A stretch of 64,000 bases of DNA from Armatimonadota bacterium (GTDB taxonomy: Bacteria > Armatimonadota > Zipacnadia > Zipacnadales > UBA11051): NCBI GenBank assembly GCA_013178155.1, contig JABLXH010000007.1, positions 20,741-84,740 of the forward strand, read 5' to 3'. Shown piece after piece: positions 24,968-33,184 of the stretch. Each line of letters begins with the position of its first letter. Position 1 is the stretch's first letter. A program made the position numbers and the translations under genes. A model generated the notes under the pieces. The model did no database searches and was not told where the DNA came from. It saw nothing but the letters and a program-made list of their open reading frames with translations.

Positions 24968-25318
24968 GGGGGCGATCGGTCTTGACGGGGAGCTTGGACG
25001 GGGCGAGATAGCGAGCGCAGGTCGCCGACACCTGCTGAAACCCGGCAAACCAATAACTGCCAACAACGAACTGGCACTCGCAGCGTAAGCTGCGCGCCCG
25101 GCGGGTCTCGCTGATCAGGCCTGCCAACGGCGTCATCACGATCGGCTAGCCATTGTCCGGCCCTCGCTCGGGGGCTGGCAGGCGAAACGGAATCGAGCTG
25201 GCCGCTGAGGACCTCGTGCGCGTGGTCCGCCGCGGCGAGGTCTGAACGCGCACTACGCTCGTAGAAGTCTCGTTTCGTTCCTCTTCGGACGCGGGTTCGA
25301 TTCCCGCCGCCTCCACCA
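24968..25318 (+). ncRNA. ssrA: Transfer-messenger RNA (tmRNA)
   Basis: This 351-base RNA rescues stalled ribosomes together with SmpB. The 5' end GGGGGCG (24968-24974) pairs with CGCCTCC (25308-25314) in a 7-bp acceptor stem with one G-U pair, followed by discriminator A and encoded CCA (25315-25318). The T-loop GGTTCGATTCC and the 5' TTGACGGGG region match tmRNA. The tag frame at 25059-25088 reads ANNELALAA then TAA, ending in the LAA degradation signal recognised by ClpXP. An extended -10 promoter lies at 24945-24950. It is a one-piece tmRNA, not circularly permuted. Confidence is high because acceptor stem, CCA, T-arm and tag are all intact. Confidence 0.97.
25059..25088 (+). other. tmRNA tag-peptide reading frame
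   Basis: Codons GCC AAC AAC GAA CTG GCA CTC GCA GCG TAA encode ANNELALAA. The Ala resume codon and the C-terminal ALAA agree with tag peptides; the stop is at 25086-25088. Confidence 0.9.
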
Positions 25319-25395
25319 GCCTTCGTAAGCTCGGTTCACGCCGGCTGACCTTGCAAAGGCTGTGCCGCTCTGACTGACCTCGAGGTCGGGTCACC

Positions 25396-25839
25396 ATGTC
25401 CACCACCCACATCATCCTCCTGGTCGTCCTCCTTCTGGGCCTGCAGGCGGCGGTGTGGGTGGCAGTGTTCCTGCGGCTGAAGCGACAGCGGGAAGCGCTG
25501 GAGCAGGAACTGAGCAGGACCGGTGAGACCGTGCTCATTGGGCCGCAGCGGGGGCATTACGCCGGCGGCACACCGCCCCACAGCATGGTGAAGTCGATCG
25601 GCGTCATCGCCCTGACGCGGAGTCGTCTCGTCTTTCTGAGGCCGCTGGGCCCCCCGATCGAGGTTCCGGTCGCCAGGATCGCCGAGGTCGGCGAAGGCAA
25701 GTGGTTTCGCGGGCACTACCGCGGCGGGCGGGCCTTCCTGGTCCTCAAACTGGATGACGGCAGTCAGGTGGGTTTCCAGGTGCGTGAGCACCACCGCTGG
25801 CGCCGCGAGCTGGCGGCCCTGATGCCCGGGGCCCAATGA
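25396..25839 (+). CDS. Small membrane-anchored protein, possible PH/GRAM-like domain
   Basis: This 147-residue protein has one N-terminal transmembrane helix (residues 5-27), a short charged coiled segment (KRQREALEQEL), and a soluble C-terminal beta-rich domain. The pattern IGVIALTRSRLVFLRP, followed by IEVPVARIAEVGEG, resembles bacterial PH or GRAM-like domains, which sense lipids or build scaffolds. I do not recognise the family. GAGGT lies nine bases before ATG 25396. It starts 77 bases after tmRNA and precedes the ABC-F gene, which has its own promoter-like site, so it is likely a separate unit. Its partner is unknown. Confidence 0.6.
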   Translation: MSTTHIILLVVLLLGLQAAVWVAVFLRLKRQREALEQELSRTGETVLIGPQRGHYAGGTPPHSMVKSIGVIALTRSRLVFLRPLGPPIEVPVARIAEVGEGKWFRGHYRGGRAFLVLKLDDGSQVGFQVREHHRWRRELAALMPGAQ

Positions 25840-25852
25840 ACCTGCCACGGAC

Positions 25853-25882
25853 TTGGACCGCTCCCCCTGCTTCTGGTATCAT
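25853..25882 (+). promoter_or_regulatory. Candidate promoter giving a near-leaderless ABC-F transcript
   Basis: TTGGAC (25853-25858), an 18-base spacer and TATCAT (25877-25882) preceded by TGG (extended -10). ATG 25897 lies 14 bases after the -10 and has no Shine-Dalgarno in the intervening CCC/CTC-rich stretch, suggesting a very short leader. Confidence 0.55.
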
Positions 25883-25896
25883 AGACCCCTCTCACC

Positions 25897-27891
25897 ATGA
25901 TTCTCCAGGCTGACCATATCACCAAGAGCTACGGCGCCACGGCAGTGCTGTCCGATGTCTCGCTGAAGATCGAGGCCGGCGAGCGCGTGGGGCTGGTTGG
26001 CGTCAATGGCGCCGGCAAGTCCACACTGCTGAACATCCTGGTCGGGGAGCTGGCCGCGGACGAGGGTACTGTCACCATCGCCCGCGACGCCCGGATTGGC
26101 TACCTGCGCCAGGACAGCGGGCTGCAGAGTGACCGTACCATCGAACAGGAGTTGCTGGATGTGTTCCGCCCGCTGGTGGAGGCGCGGGAGGAGCTGCGCA
26201 GGTTGGAGGCGCGGCTGGAGGGTGATGACGGCCTGGGCGCGTCAGCCCCGGGCCCGCCGGGTCGCGGTCAGGTGAGCGCTCCTGCCACGGAAACTGCAGA
26301 CCACGAGGCGTTGTTGGCGCGCTATGTCGCATTGTCGGATTGGTTTCGGGCGCAAGGCGGCTTTGAGATCGAGGCCAGGATTGCCAACGTTGTGAGCGGT
26401 ATGGGACTGGGGCATCTACCCCGCCACCTGGTGGTCAGCAGCCTCAGCGGCGGGCAGAAGACCCGCCTGGCGCTGGCCAGGCTGCTGCTGGAGCAGCCCG
26501 ACCTGCTGGTCCTGGACGAGCCCACTAACCACCTCGACTTCCCGACGCTGGCCTGGCTCGAGGGGCACCTGCGGGCCTATCCGGGCGCGGTCATGATCGT
26601 CTCCCATGACCGTTATTTCTTGGATGCGCTGGTCACCAGCATCTGCGAGCTGGAGCGCACGAAACTCAACCGCTACACGGGCAACTACACGCGGTTCGTG
26701 GAGCAGAAGGCTCAGAACCGAGAGCTCCAGCGCAGGCGCTACAACCAGCAACAGCAGGAGATTGCCCGAACACAGGAGTGGATCGAACGACACCGCGCTC
26801 GCGCGACCTCGGCCCGAGCAGCTCAAAGCCGGATAAGGGCGCTCGAGAGGCTGGAGCGCATCGAGCACCCCGATACTGAACTGCGTCAAGCCCGCTTTGC
26901 GTTCCGCGCCGGTGAGCCCTCCTACCGGGATGTACTGGTGGTTGACGACCTGCAGGTGTCTGTGGGGCACGGTGAGAGCCGGAAGGTGCTGCTCACAGGC
27001 ATCGGCCTGACACTCCAGCGTGGCGACCGTGTCGGCATCATCGGTCCCAACGGCATTGGCAAGTCCACACTCCTGAAGACGCTGGTCGGGCGGCACGAGG
27101 CTGACAGCGGCACTGTCCGCTGGGGCGAGCGTGTGCGGCTGGGCTACTACGACCAGGAGCAGTGCGAGCTGGACCCGGACTTGACCGTGCTGCAGCAACT
27201 CCGGCACTGGTTCCCGAAGGTGCCGGAGGAGCGGCTGCGCAACGTCCTGGGGGGGTTCCTGTTCAGTGGCGAGGAGGTGCTCAAGCCGACACCGGCGTTG
27301 AGCGGCGGGGAGCGTGCGCGCGTCGCTTTGGCGCGGCTCATGCTGCAGGAGCCCAACGTGCTGCTGCTGGACGAGCCCACCAATCATCTGGACCTGGCGA
27401 GCAAGGAGATGCTGGAGAGCGCACTGCAAGGCTATGACGGCACACTGCTGTTTGTGTCGCATAGCCGGTATCTCCTGAACCGACTGGCAAGACGAATCCT
27501 GGAGATGTCGTCGACCGGCCTGAAGGCCTACGAGGGCAACTATGATGCCTATGCGGCGCGCAAGGCGGCGGAGGCGGAAGCCGAGGCGGCGGCCCTGGCC
27601 AACCGCACAACGGCACAAGTTCGCGCGGAACAGCCTGCCGAGCGCGCGCAGTTCGAGGCCTCGCGGCGCTCCCAGCGGGACGAGGAGTTGCGGCGGCGCA
27701 GGGTTGCCCAGCTGGAACAGAAGATCGAGCAGTTGGAGGCGGCCATTCGCCTCATCGAACAGAGCATGGCTGCCCCGGGCGTGGCCACCGACCCCGTGGC
27801 CCTGCAGCAGCGGTGCGACGTAGCCGAGAAGCGGCGCGGTGAACTGCAGTCCTGCTATGCGGAGTGGGAACGCCTGATGGCCGAAGAATGA
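25897..27891 (+). CDS. ABC-F family ATP-binding protein (ribosome-associated type)
   Basis: This 664-residue cytosolic protein has two ABC ATPase domains without membrane helices. Walker A motifs are GVNGAGKST (residues 35-43) and GPNGIGKST in the second half. ABC signatures LSGGQ and LSGGE are followed by LDEPTNHLD in both halves. Between them lies the linker with FVEQKAQNRELQRR, and the C terminus is a charged coiled coil rich in Ala, Glu and Arg. This is the ABC-F arrangement of Uup, YbiT and EttA, which act at the ribosome. It carries an unusual Gly/Pro-rich insert near residues 108-132. The start is supported by the promoter spacing rather than by a ribosome site. Antibiotic resistance function is possible but not shown. 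Confidence 0.92.
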   Translation: MILQADHITKSYGATAVLSDVSLKIEAGERVGLVGVNGAGKSTLLNILVGELAADEGTVTIARDARIGYLRQDSGLQSDRTIEQELLDVFRPLVEAREELRRLEARLEGDDGLGASAPGPPGRGQVSAPATETADHEALLARYVALSDWFRAQGGFEIEARIANVVSGMGLGHLPRHLVVSSLSGGQKTRLALARLLLEQPDLLVLDEPTNHLDFPTLAWLEGHLRAYPGAVMIVSHDRYFLDALVTSICELERTKLNRYTGNYTRFVEQKAQNRELQRRRYNQQQQEIARTQEWIERHRARATSARAAQSRIRALERLERIEHPDTELRQARFAFRAGEPSYRDVLVVDDLQVSVGHGESRKVLLTGIGLTLQRGDRVGIIGPNGIGKSTLLKTLVGRHEADSGTVRWGERVRLGYYDQEQCELDPDLTVLQQLRHWFPKVPEERLRNVLGGFLFSGEEVLKPTPALSGGERARVALARLMLQEPNVLLLDEPTNHLDLASKEMLESALQGYDGTLLFVSHSRYLLNRLARRILEMSSTGLKAYEGNYDAYAARKAAEAEAEAAALANRTTAQVRAEQPAERAQFEASRRSQRDEELRRRRVAQLEQKIEQLEAAIRLIEQSMAAPGVATDPVALQQRCDVAEKRRGELQSCYAEWERLMAEE

Positions 27892-27937
27892 TGCCGGGGG
27901 GAGGTCCGACCACCGGTTGTGGCGCAAGTCCTCCGGC

Positions 27938-28852
27938 ATGATACGCAGTGACCTGGAGTTCACCAGCGCCGGCGTGACCTGTCGCGCCTGGCTGTACCTC
28001 CCTTCGTCTGATGTACCCCCGGAGGGACACTCTTGCCTCGTCATGGCTCACGGCTTCGGCGGCACCCGTGAGGCGGGTCTGGCACCGTTCGCCCAGCAGT
28101 TCGCGCAGGCCGGCTTCGCGGCCCTGGTCTTCGATTACCGCCACTTCGGCGCCAGTGACGGCCAGCCGCGGCAGCTTCTGTCGGTGAGGCGTCAGCTTCA
28201 GGACTGGGCCTCAGCGCTGGCCTGCGCCCGGGCGCTGCCAGCCGTGGATCCGCGTCGCGTCGTGGTCTGGGGTACCTCCTTCAGTGGAGGGCACGCGCTG
28301 GTGGCGGGGGCGCGGGACGGACACGTAGCAGCGATTATCTGCCAGTGTCCCATGATGGACGGACTGGCGGCCTCGCGGGCAGTGGTGGGCTACGCGGGTG
28401 TGGCGCAGCTTCTGCGCCTCATCGGGCACGGGTTGCTGGACCTGGCCTGTGCCGTGGGAGGCGGGGCTCATTACGTGCCCAACGTCGGACCACCCGGTTC
28501 GGTGGCGATGATGACGTCCCCTGATGCCGAGCCCGGCTTTCGTGCCATGGCCCCCCCAGACTTTGACTACCGGGTGGCTGCCCGAGTGGGTCTGACCCTC
28601 TGGTCATACCGTCCCCTGCTGCACGCCCGCCGTGTGCGCTGCCCGGTCCTGCTGCTTCTTTGCGACCACGACAGCGTGGCGCCGGTCGCTGCAGCCGAGA
28701 AGGTGGCGCGAGCGCTCGGCCCGAAGGCAACCGTCCGGCGGTACCCGGTGGGACACTTTGATGTCTACGGCGGCGAAGCGTTTGCGCGTTCCGTCTCCGA
28801 CCAGATCGCTTTCCTGCGGCAGCACGTGGGTTCCGCGCAAGAGCAAAGATAA
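27938..28852 (+). CDS. Alpha/beta hydrolase
   Basis: This 304-residue protein has the alpha/beta hydrolase fold. The oxyanion block HGFGGTRE, nucleophile Ser116 in the elbow SFSGG, the acid in CDHDSVAP and the His in GHFDVYGG form the triad. The fold resembles the dienelactone hydrolase/S15-like group, which cut esters or peptides. ATG 27938 is chosen because it begins the conserved core, although a good ribosome site is not visible; TTG 27917 is an alternative. The gene starts 46 bases after the ABC-F gene and ends 13 bases before the next secreted enzyme, which may use it for deacetylation of glycans. That link is inference. Confidence 0.82.
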   Translation: MIRSDLEFTSAGVTCRAWLYLPSSDVPPEGHSCLVMAHGFGGTREAGLAPFAQQFAQAGFAALVFDYRHFGASDGQPRQLLSVRRQLQDWASALACARALPAVDPRRVVVWGTSFSGGHALVAGARDGHVAAIICQCPMMDGLAASRAVVGYAGVAQLLRLIGHGLLDLACAVGGGAHYVPNVGPPGSVAMMTSPDAEPGFRAMAPPDFDYRVAARVGLTLWSYRPLLHARRVRCPVLLLLCDHDSVAPVAAAEKVARALGPKATVRRYPVGHFDVYGGEAFARSVSDQIAFLRQHVGSAQEQR

Positions 28853-28865
28853 GGTGAATGGCTCT

Positions 28866-31800
28866 ATGAGGCACACGCGCTACCTCGCAACCTTGTCGCT
28901 GCTGGTGGCTGCGGCGCTGGCGGAGGCTCAGCTTGTCAGCGGCGGTCTTGACAATCTGGCCCAGGGCGCCAGCATAACAGCCTCTTCGGCCGCCGGCGCC
29001 CAAGGGGCAAAGTATGGCCCGCAGGACCTGGCGGACGACAACGAAGGCACCTGGTGGGCGGCCAACAACCGACCTCCGCAGTGGTTTGAAATGCAGCTCC
29101 CCGCACCGCAGACCGCGGACACCCTCGTTCTTGTGGGCGCCGACAACCCGACGCTTTACACGCAGGCCAAGTTGGTCATTGTCACGCCCGGTGACGGTGA
29201 GCCGGTGACTCAGGAGTTGGCGAACTCGCGGGGGCCCTTTGTCATCAGGTTTTCACCCACGCTACTGGACAGGCTGCGAGTGGACATCGTTGAGGTGCAC
29301 GACCCCCAGAAAACGTACATGGGCGTCGCTGAAGCCTATGTGTTCAGCGACCCGGACAAGCGGGTGAGGATCAAGGTGTCTCCCACCGAATCGTGGCGCC
29401 ATATCGACCTCACGGAAGTACCACGCGCCGAGCATCCATGCGTCTACCACACGCGTGGCGACGTGGCGGCGGCACGCCAGCGCATCCAGACTGAGCCGTG
29501 GGCCCGGGCCTACGCCGACAGCATCCTGGCCAGTGCCGACGCCGCTGTCGCCAAGCCTGACGAATGGTACCGACAGATGATGCCGGGCAAAGGGGCCTGT
29601 TTCGCCTATGGCTTTACCGGCTGCCCGATATGCCGGGCGAGTTGGGGCACCTGGGGCAGCGCCCGCTGCACTTGGGACAACCCCGGCCATGTGACCTGCG
29701 CCAATGGGCACGTGCTCCCTGACGCCGAGCACCCCGACAGCGGCGAGGGGTATCGAGGCCCCGATGGTCGCATCCACTACTTCGTGGGCTCGTGGAACGC
29801 CTGGGTGACTGAGAAACTCATCCACGAGTTTGCAGGGAGCTGCGCCCTGGCCTACGCCATCACGGGCGGTGAGAAGTACGCTGCCAAAGCTGCTCTCATC
29901 CTGGACCTGATCTCCGATATCTACCCCAGTTGTGACAAAGGGTCATGGGACTACCCCTCTAACCCACCCAGCGGCCGGCTGGCCCGACCGTGGTACCAGG
30001 TGGCGCGGGTCCTGGTGCGCCTGGTTGACTTCTATGACCTGATTTACCACAGCCCTTCGCTGGAGGAACCTTCGGTCACTGAGGGTCTTACCCGGCGGCA
30101 GAACATTGTCACCAACATGCTTAAGAACGGAGCGGCGTACTGCTACGAGCAGTCATTGCACGGCGGCCTGCACAATGGCGAGGCGGACTACATCCGGGGA
30201 GCCCTGGCGGTGGGCTGTCTGCTGGGCATCGAGAGCTACGTGCGGTGGGCCTATGACGGACCCTACGGTATCCTGGCGCTGGTGCACAACAACGTCTGCC
30301 GTGATGGCCGGTACTTTGAAACCTCCGTAAGTTACGCGGACCACAGCCGTGAGCTCTACCTGACCTTCTCCGAGCCGTTGTGGAACTACCGGAGCGCGGC
30401 CTACCCCAACGGCATCAACCTGTATGATGACCCGGTGTTCCAGTCCTTCTACACGGTGCCAGCGCTCTCGATCAGCATGCTGGGCCACTCACCGCGTTTT
30501 GGGGACTCGGCCCCCGATACCGCCTTCCTTGCACCCTCGCAGCTACCTAACAGCCCCTTCGACCAGCATCTGGCGGAGATGCTCTACGCGCGTTCGCGGG
30601 GCAGTGCGCGGGAGGAGTTCGGCAACCTGGTGCGCTTCCTGGCCGGGGGCGAGGTGGAGAAAGCTCGGGCGGGAGTGCCCGACAAGGAGTGGATGCTGTT
30701 TCATGCCGAGGCGCTCAGCGACGGTTCGGCCGAGCTACCTAGCTGGCTTGACCGGCGCATCTATGAGACCAACTTCTTCGGCCAGAAAGGGCTCGTCATG
30801 CTGCGCTCTGGCCGGGACGCCAATGCCCAGGGCGCTCTCATTCGCTTCGGGCCCTCGCTGAACCATGGCCATCTCGATGACCTGAACCTCAACTACTACG
30901 GTCTGGGCTACGAGATGACCTACGACCTTGGTTACAGCCTGGGAAGCACTCACACCCAGGTAGGCTGGGCGAAGGCCACAGCCTCCCACAACCTGGTTGT
31001 CGTGGACGAAAGGAACCAGGGCCCGGACAGTGACCGCGACGGTAGCGGTGGCAGTCTGCACCTGGTCGCCGGTCTGCCGGGCCTGCAGGTGGCCGATTGC
31101 TCGGCCGAGTCAACCTACGCCAGCCTCGGGGTCACAGACTACCGGCGTCTCACGGCCCTAGTAGGTGAGGGTCGTGACACCTACCTGCTGGATGTCTTCC
31201 ATGTCGTCGGCGGGAAGCAACACGACTACGTGTTCCACGCGCTCTCAGATGACGTGGATTTCGCCGGCGTGCATTTTGGAAAGAGTGCGCCGGGGTCGCT
31301 GGCCGGACCGGACATAGCCTGGGGTGACAAGCAGCTCAATGATGGCGACATGGCCGGCTACCCCAACAAGCCCTACTGGAACCCCCCGCCCGGCAACGGC
31401 TACGGGTTTCTGATGGCTCCCCAGCGCGCCCCGGCCCCTGCGGAGTGCACCGCCACCTGGCAGCTCCCCGGTAACCACGATCCTCGCCTGCGGGTCACCA
31501 TGCTCAGCGAGCCGAGCACGGAACTCATCACCGCCTGGGCGCCCGGAATCTACCCGGAGCGACAGGGATCCTACGGCTCCCCGGCAGGCTACCCGAAGGC
31601 GCGCTACTTGCTGGCGCGGCGCCAGGGCGAGGCCCCCCTGGAGAGCACTTATGTGGCCGTCATGGAGCCGTACTCCAGGCCGCTGCCACCCCGCACTTTC
31701 GACGATGCCTATCTCTCCCGTGTTGCCACGGCCTCGGCGGGCGAGGTTCGGCCCATCCCCACGGCCAAAGTGTTGCTCTTTAAGGCCACGGGGCCGGACG

Positions 31801-33035
31801 ACGAGCTGCGATTGCCGGTGCAGGTGCCGCAGACCGGCCGGTATCTCGTCCAGGCGGGTGTATACGGCTCGCCCAACTATGGGGCCGCTGAAGTGCGTCT
31901 CGACGGCCAGGTGCTGAGCCCACTGCTGAACGAGAACCTGCAGGCCGCGGGCGGCACACCGCTGGACATCGCTCTCGGGATTCATGAACTGACTGCGGGC
32001 GAGCATCGGTTCACCGTCCGCGTCGTGAAACCGTCGGGGGAGAACTACTGGATCGGGCTGCAGTACCTATCGCTGGTCCCCGAGGCAGAGGCCGCTGCTG
32101 CCCGGGCTTCGGAGCCCTTCCTTGCCGGGGCCCAGCGTCTCTCCAGCCCGCCCGGAACCGTGGCCGTCAGGGTCGGGCACCGCAGCGGCCAGGTGGACTA
32201 CCTGCTCTACCGGCGAGACGGTGCAGAGCCCCTCTCCGTGTCCGGCGAGCATGGCGAGGTGGCCAGCGACGGCCGCTTCGTGCGCGCCAGCCTTCGGGGC
32301 AACCGGGTGGTCGGTCTCAACGTCATCGGTGGCTCGGTTAGCGTGGGAGAGACCCGCCTGGCTCTGGCGCAGTCGGAATGGCGAGGAGCCATTGCCAGAG
32401 TAGACTACGAAACCAACAGGCTCTACACCGAAGTCGCCCTCCCCGACGACGGCCGCCTCGACGGCGAGCCAGTCTACCTGAGCAATCCCCGCTACTCACG
32501 CAACACGGTCTACCGCATCGCTGGCGTCCGTCGGGAGGGCTCCGGGTCGGTCATTGATCTGGGGCGATCGTCCCTGGTGCTGGGTTTCGCCGACCTGGAC
32601 GACGACCCGCTTAATGACACGGTCCTGACGACGCTGAACCCGCACGAGTACAGCCGCGCCCTGGGACGGCCCGATAGCGGCTTCTTCCATGGCAAGCTGC
32701 TGGCGACGAAGGACCTGTCGGTGCAGACCACCATCCGGGCCACAACCTTCGGCCAGCCTTTCCGTATCGAGGTGGACTCTACCACCGGGCTACGCCAGGG
32801 CATGCGGGTGTACTACTACGATGTGCGGGCAGGCGACGAGTTCCGCATCTTTGGCAAGGCAAGCCTCACCGACCGCGGCGATGGCAGTCTCATGCTGCAG
32901 GGCAACTGCGACGTCGTGCTGGAGGGCTGGGAGGATCTCCAGGAGCTGCTGGCGGGAGAGTGGCACCCCGTGGCCGCAGGAGGCCGCCTGCCCTGGGCGG
33001 CGCGTGGCCATGTGATCCGGTGGAGCAACAGGTAG
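28866..33035 (+). CDS. Large secreted heparinase II/III-like protein with N-terminal discoidin domain
   Basis: This 1389-residue protein starts at ATG 28866 with AAGGTG nine bases upstream. Signal peptide (residues 1-22), discoidin-like F5/8C domain (about 25-150, with ASITASSAAG and DNEGTWW), an alpha/alpha-toroid region (about 180-560), a heparinase II/III-like beta-sandwich (about 610-830, with SLNHGHLDDLNLNYYG and SHNLVVVDERNQ), and C-terminal beta-rich carbohydrate-binding regions. A Cys-rich insert (GCPICRASWG, then RCTW and VTCANGH, about 250-290) may bind zinc. The enzyme probably cleaves uronic-acid polysaccharide outside the cell. Its layout differs from the other heparinase-type protein (18752-23053), so the two may attack different glycans. 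Confidence 0.75.
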   Translation: MRHTRYLATLSLLVAAALAEAQLVSGGLDNLAQGASITASSAAGAQGAKYGPQDLADDNEGTWWAANNRPPQWFEMQLPAPQTADTLVLVGADNPTLYTQAKLVIVTPGDGEPVTQELANSRGPFVIRFSPTLLDRLRVDIVEVHDPQKTYMGVAEAYVFSDPDKRVRIKVSPTESWRHIDLTEVPRAEHPCVYHTRGDVAAARQRIQTEPWARAYADSILASADAAVAKPDEWYRQMMPGKGACFAYGFTGCPICRASWGTWGSARCTWDNPGHVTCANGHVLPDAEHPDSGEGYRGPDGRIHYFVGSWNAWVTEKLIHEFAGSCALAYAITGGEKYAAKAALILDLISDIYPSCDKGSWDYPSNPPSGRLARPWYQVARVLVRLVDFYDLIYHSPSLEEPSVTEGLTRRQNIVTNMLKNGAAYCYEQSLHGGLHNGEADYIRGALAVGCLLGIESYVRWAYDGPYGILALVHNNVCRDGRYFETSVSYADHSRELYLTFSEPLWNYRSAAYPNGINLYDDPVFQSFYTVPALSISMLGHSPRFGDSAPDTAFLAPSQLPNSPFDQHLAEMLYARSRGSAREEFGNLVRFLAGGEVEKARAGVPDKEWMLFHAEALSDGSAELPSWLDRRIYETNFFGQKGLVMLRSGRDANAQGALIRFGPSLNHGHLDDLNLNYYGLGYEMTYDLGYSLGSTHTQVGWAKATASHNLVVVDERNQGPDSDRDGSGGSLHLVAGLPGLQVADCSAESTYASLGVTDYRRLTALVGEGRDTYLLDVFHVVGGKQHDYVFHALSDDVDFAGVHFGKSAPGSLAGPDIAWGDKQLNDGDMAGYPNKPYWNPPPGNGYGFLMAPQRAPAPAECTATWQLPGNHDPRLRVTMLSEPSTELITAWAPGIYPERQGSYGSPAGYPKARYLLARRQGEAPLESTYVAVMEPYSRPLPPRTFDDAYLSRVATASAGEVRPIPTAKVLLFKATGPDDELRLPVQVPQTGRYLVQAGVYGSPNYGAAEVRLDGQVLSPLLNENLQAAGGTPLDIALGIHELTAGEHRFTVRVVKPSGENYWIGLQYLSLVPEAEAAAARASEPFLAGAQRLSSPPGTVAVRVGHRSGQVDYLLYRRDGAEPLSVSGEHGEVASDGRFVRASLRGNRVVGLNVIGGSVSVGETRLALAQSEWRGAIARVDYETNRLYTEVALPDDGRLDGEPVYLSNPRYSRNTVYRIAGVRREGSGSVIDLGRSSLVLGFADLDDDPLNDTVLTTLNPHEYSRALGRPDSGFFHGKLLATKDLSVQTTIRATTFGQPFRIEVDSTTGLRQGMRVYYYDVRAGDEFRIFGKASLTDRGDGSLMLQGNCDVVLEGWEDLQELLAGEWHPVAAGGRLPWAARGHVIRWSNR

Positions 33036-33184
33036 CCGTGTAGCGGATCGACAAGGACGACGCACACGTCTCGTCGAAGAGGTTACCAGGCGAATACCTT
33101 CGCGGGGTCATGTGCGCTCCCTCGAAGAGGGCGCTGAGACCTATGCCGACTGACGAGGCGCGACGGGACAGACAGGGCGGCACC

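Noticed and set aside
25259..25318. A stand-alone tRNA gene
   Set aside because: The T-arm and CCA belong to the 3' end of tmRNA, which pairs with the 5' segment at 24968.
26416..28044. A 542-codon minus-strand frame across the ABC-F and hydrolase genes
   Set aside because: It is the shadow of the ABC-F reading frame, where both Walker motifs are intact on the plus strand.
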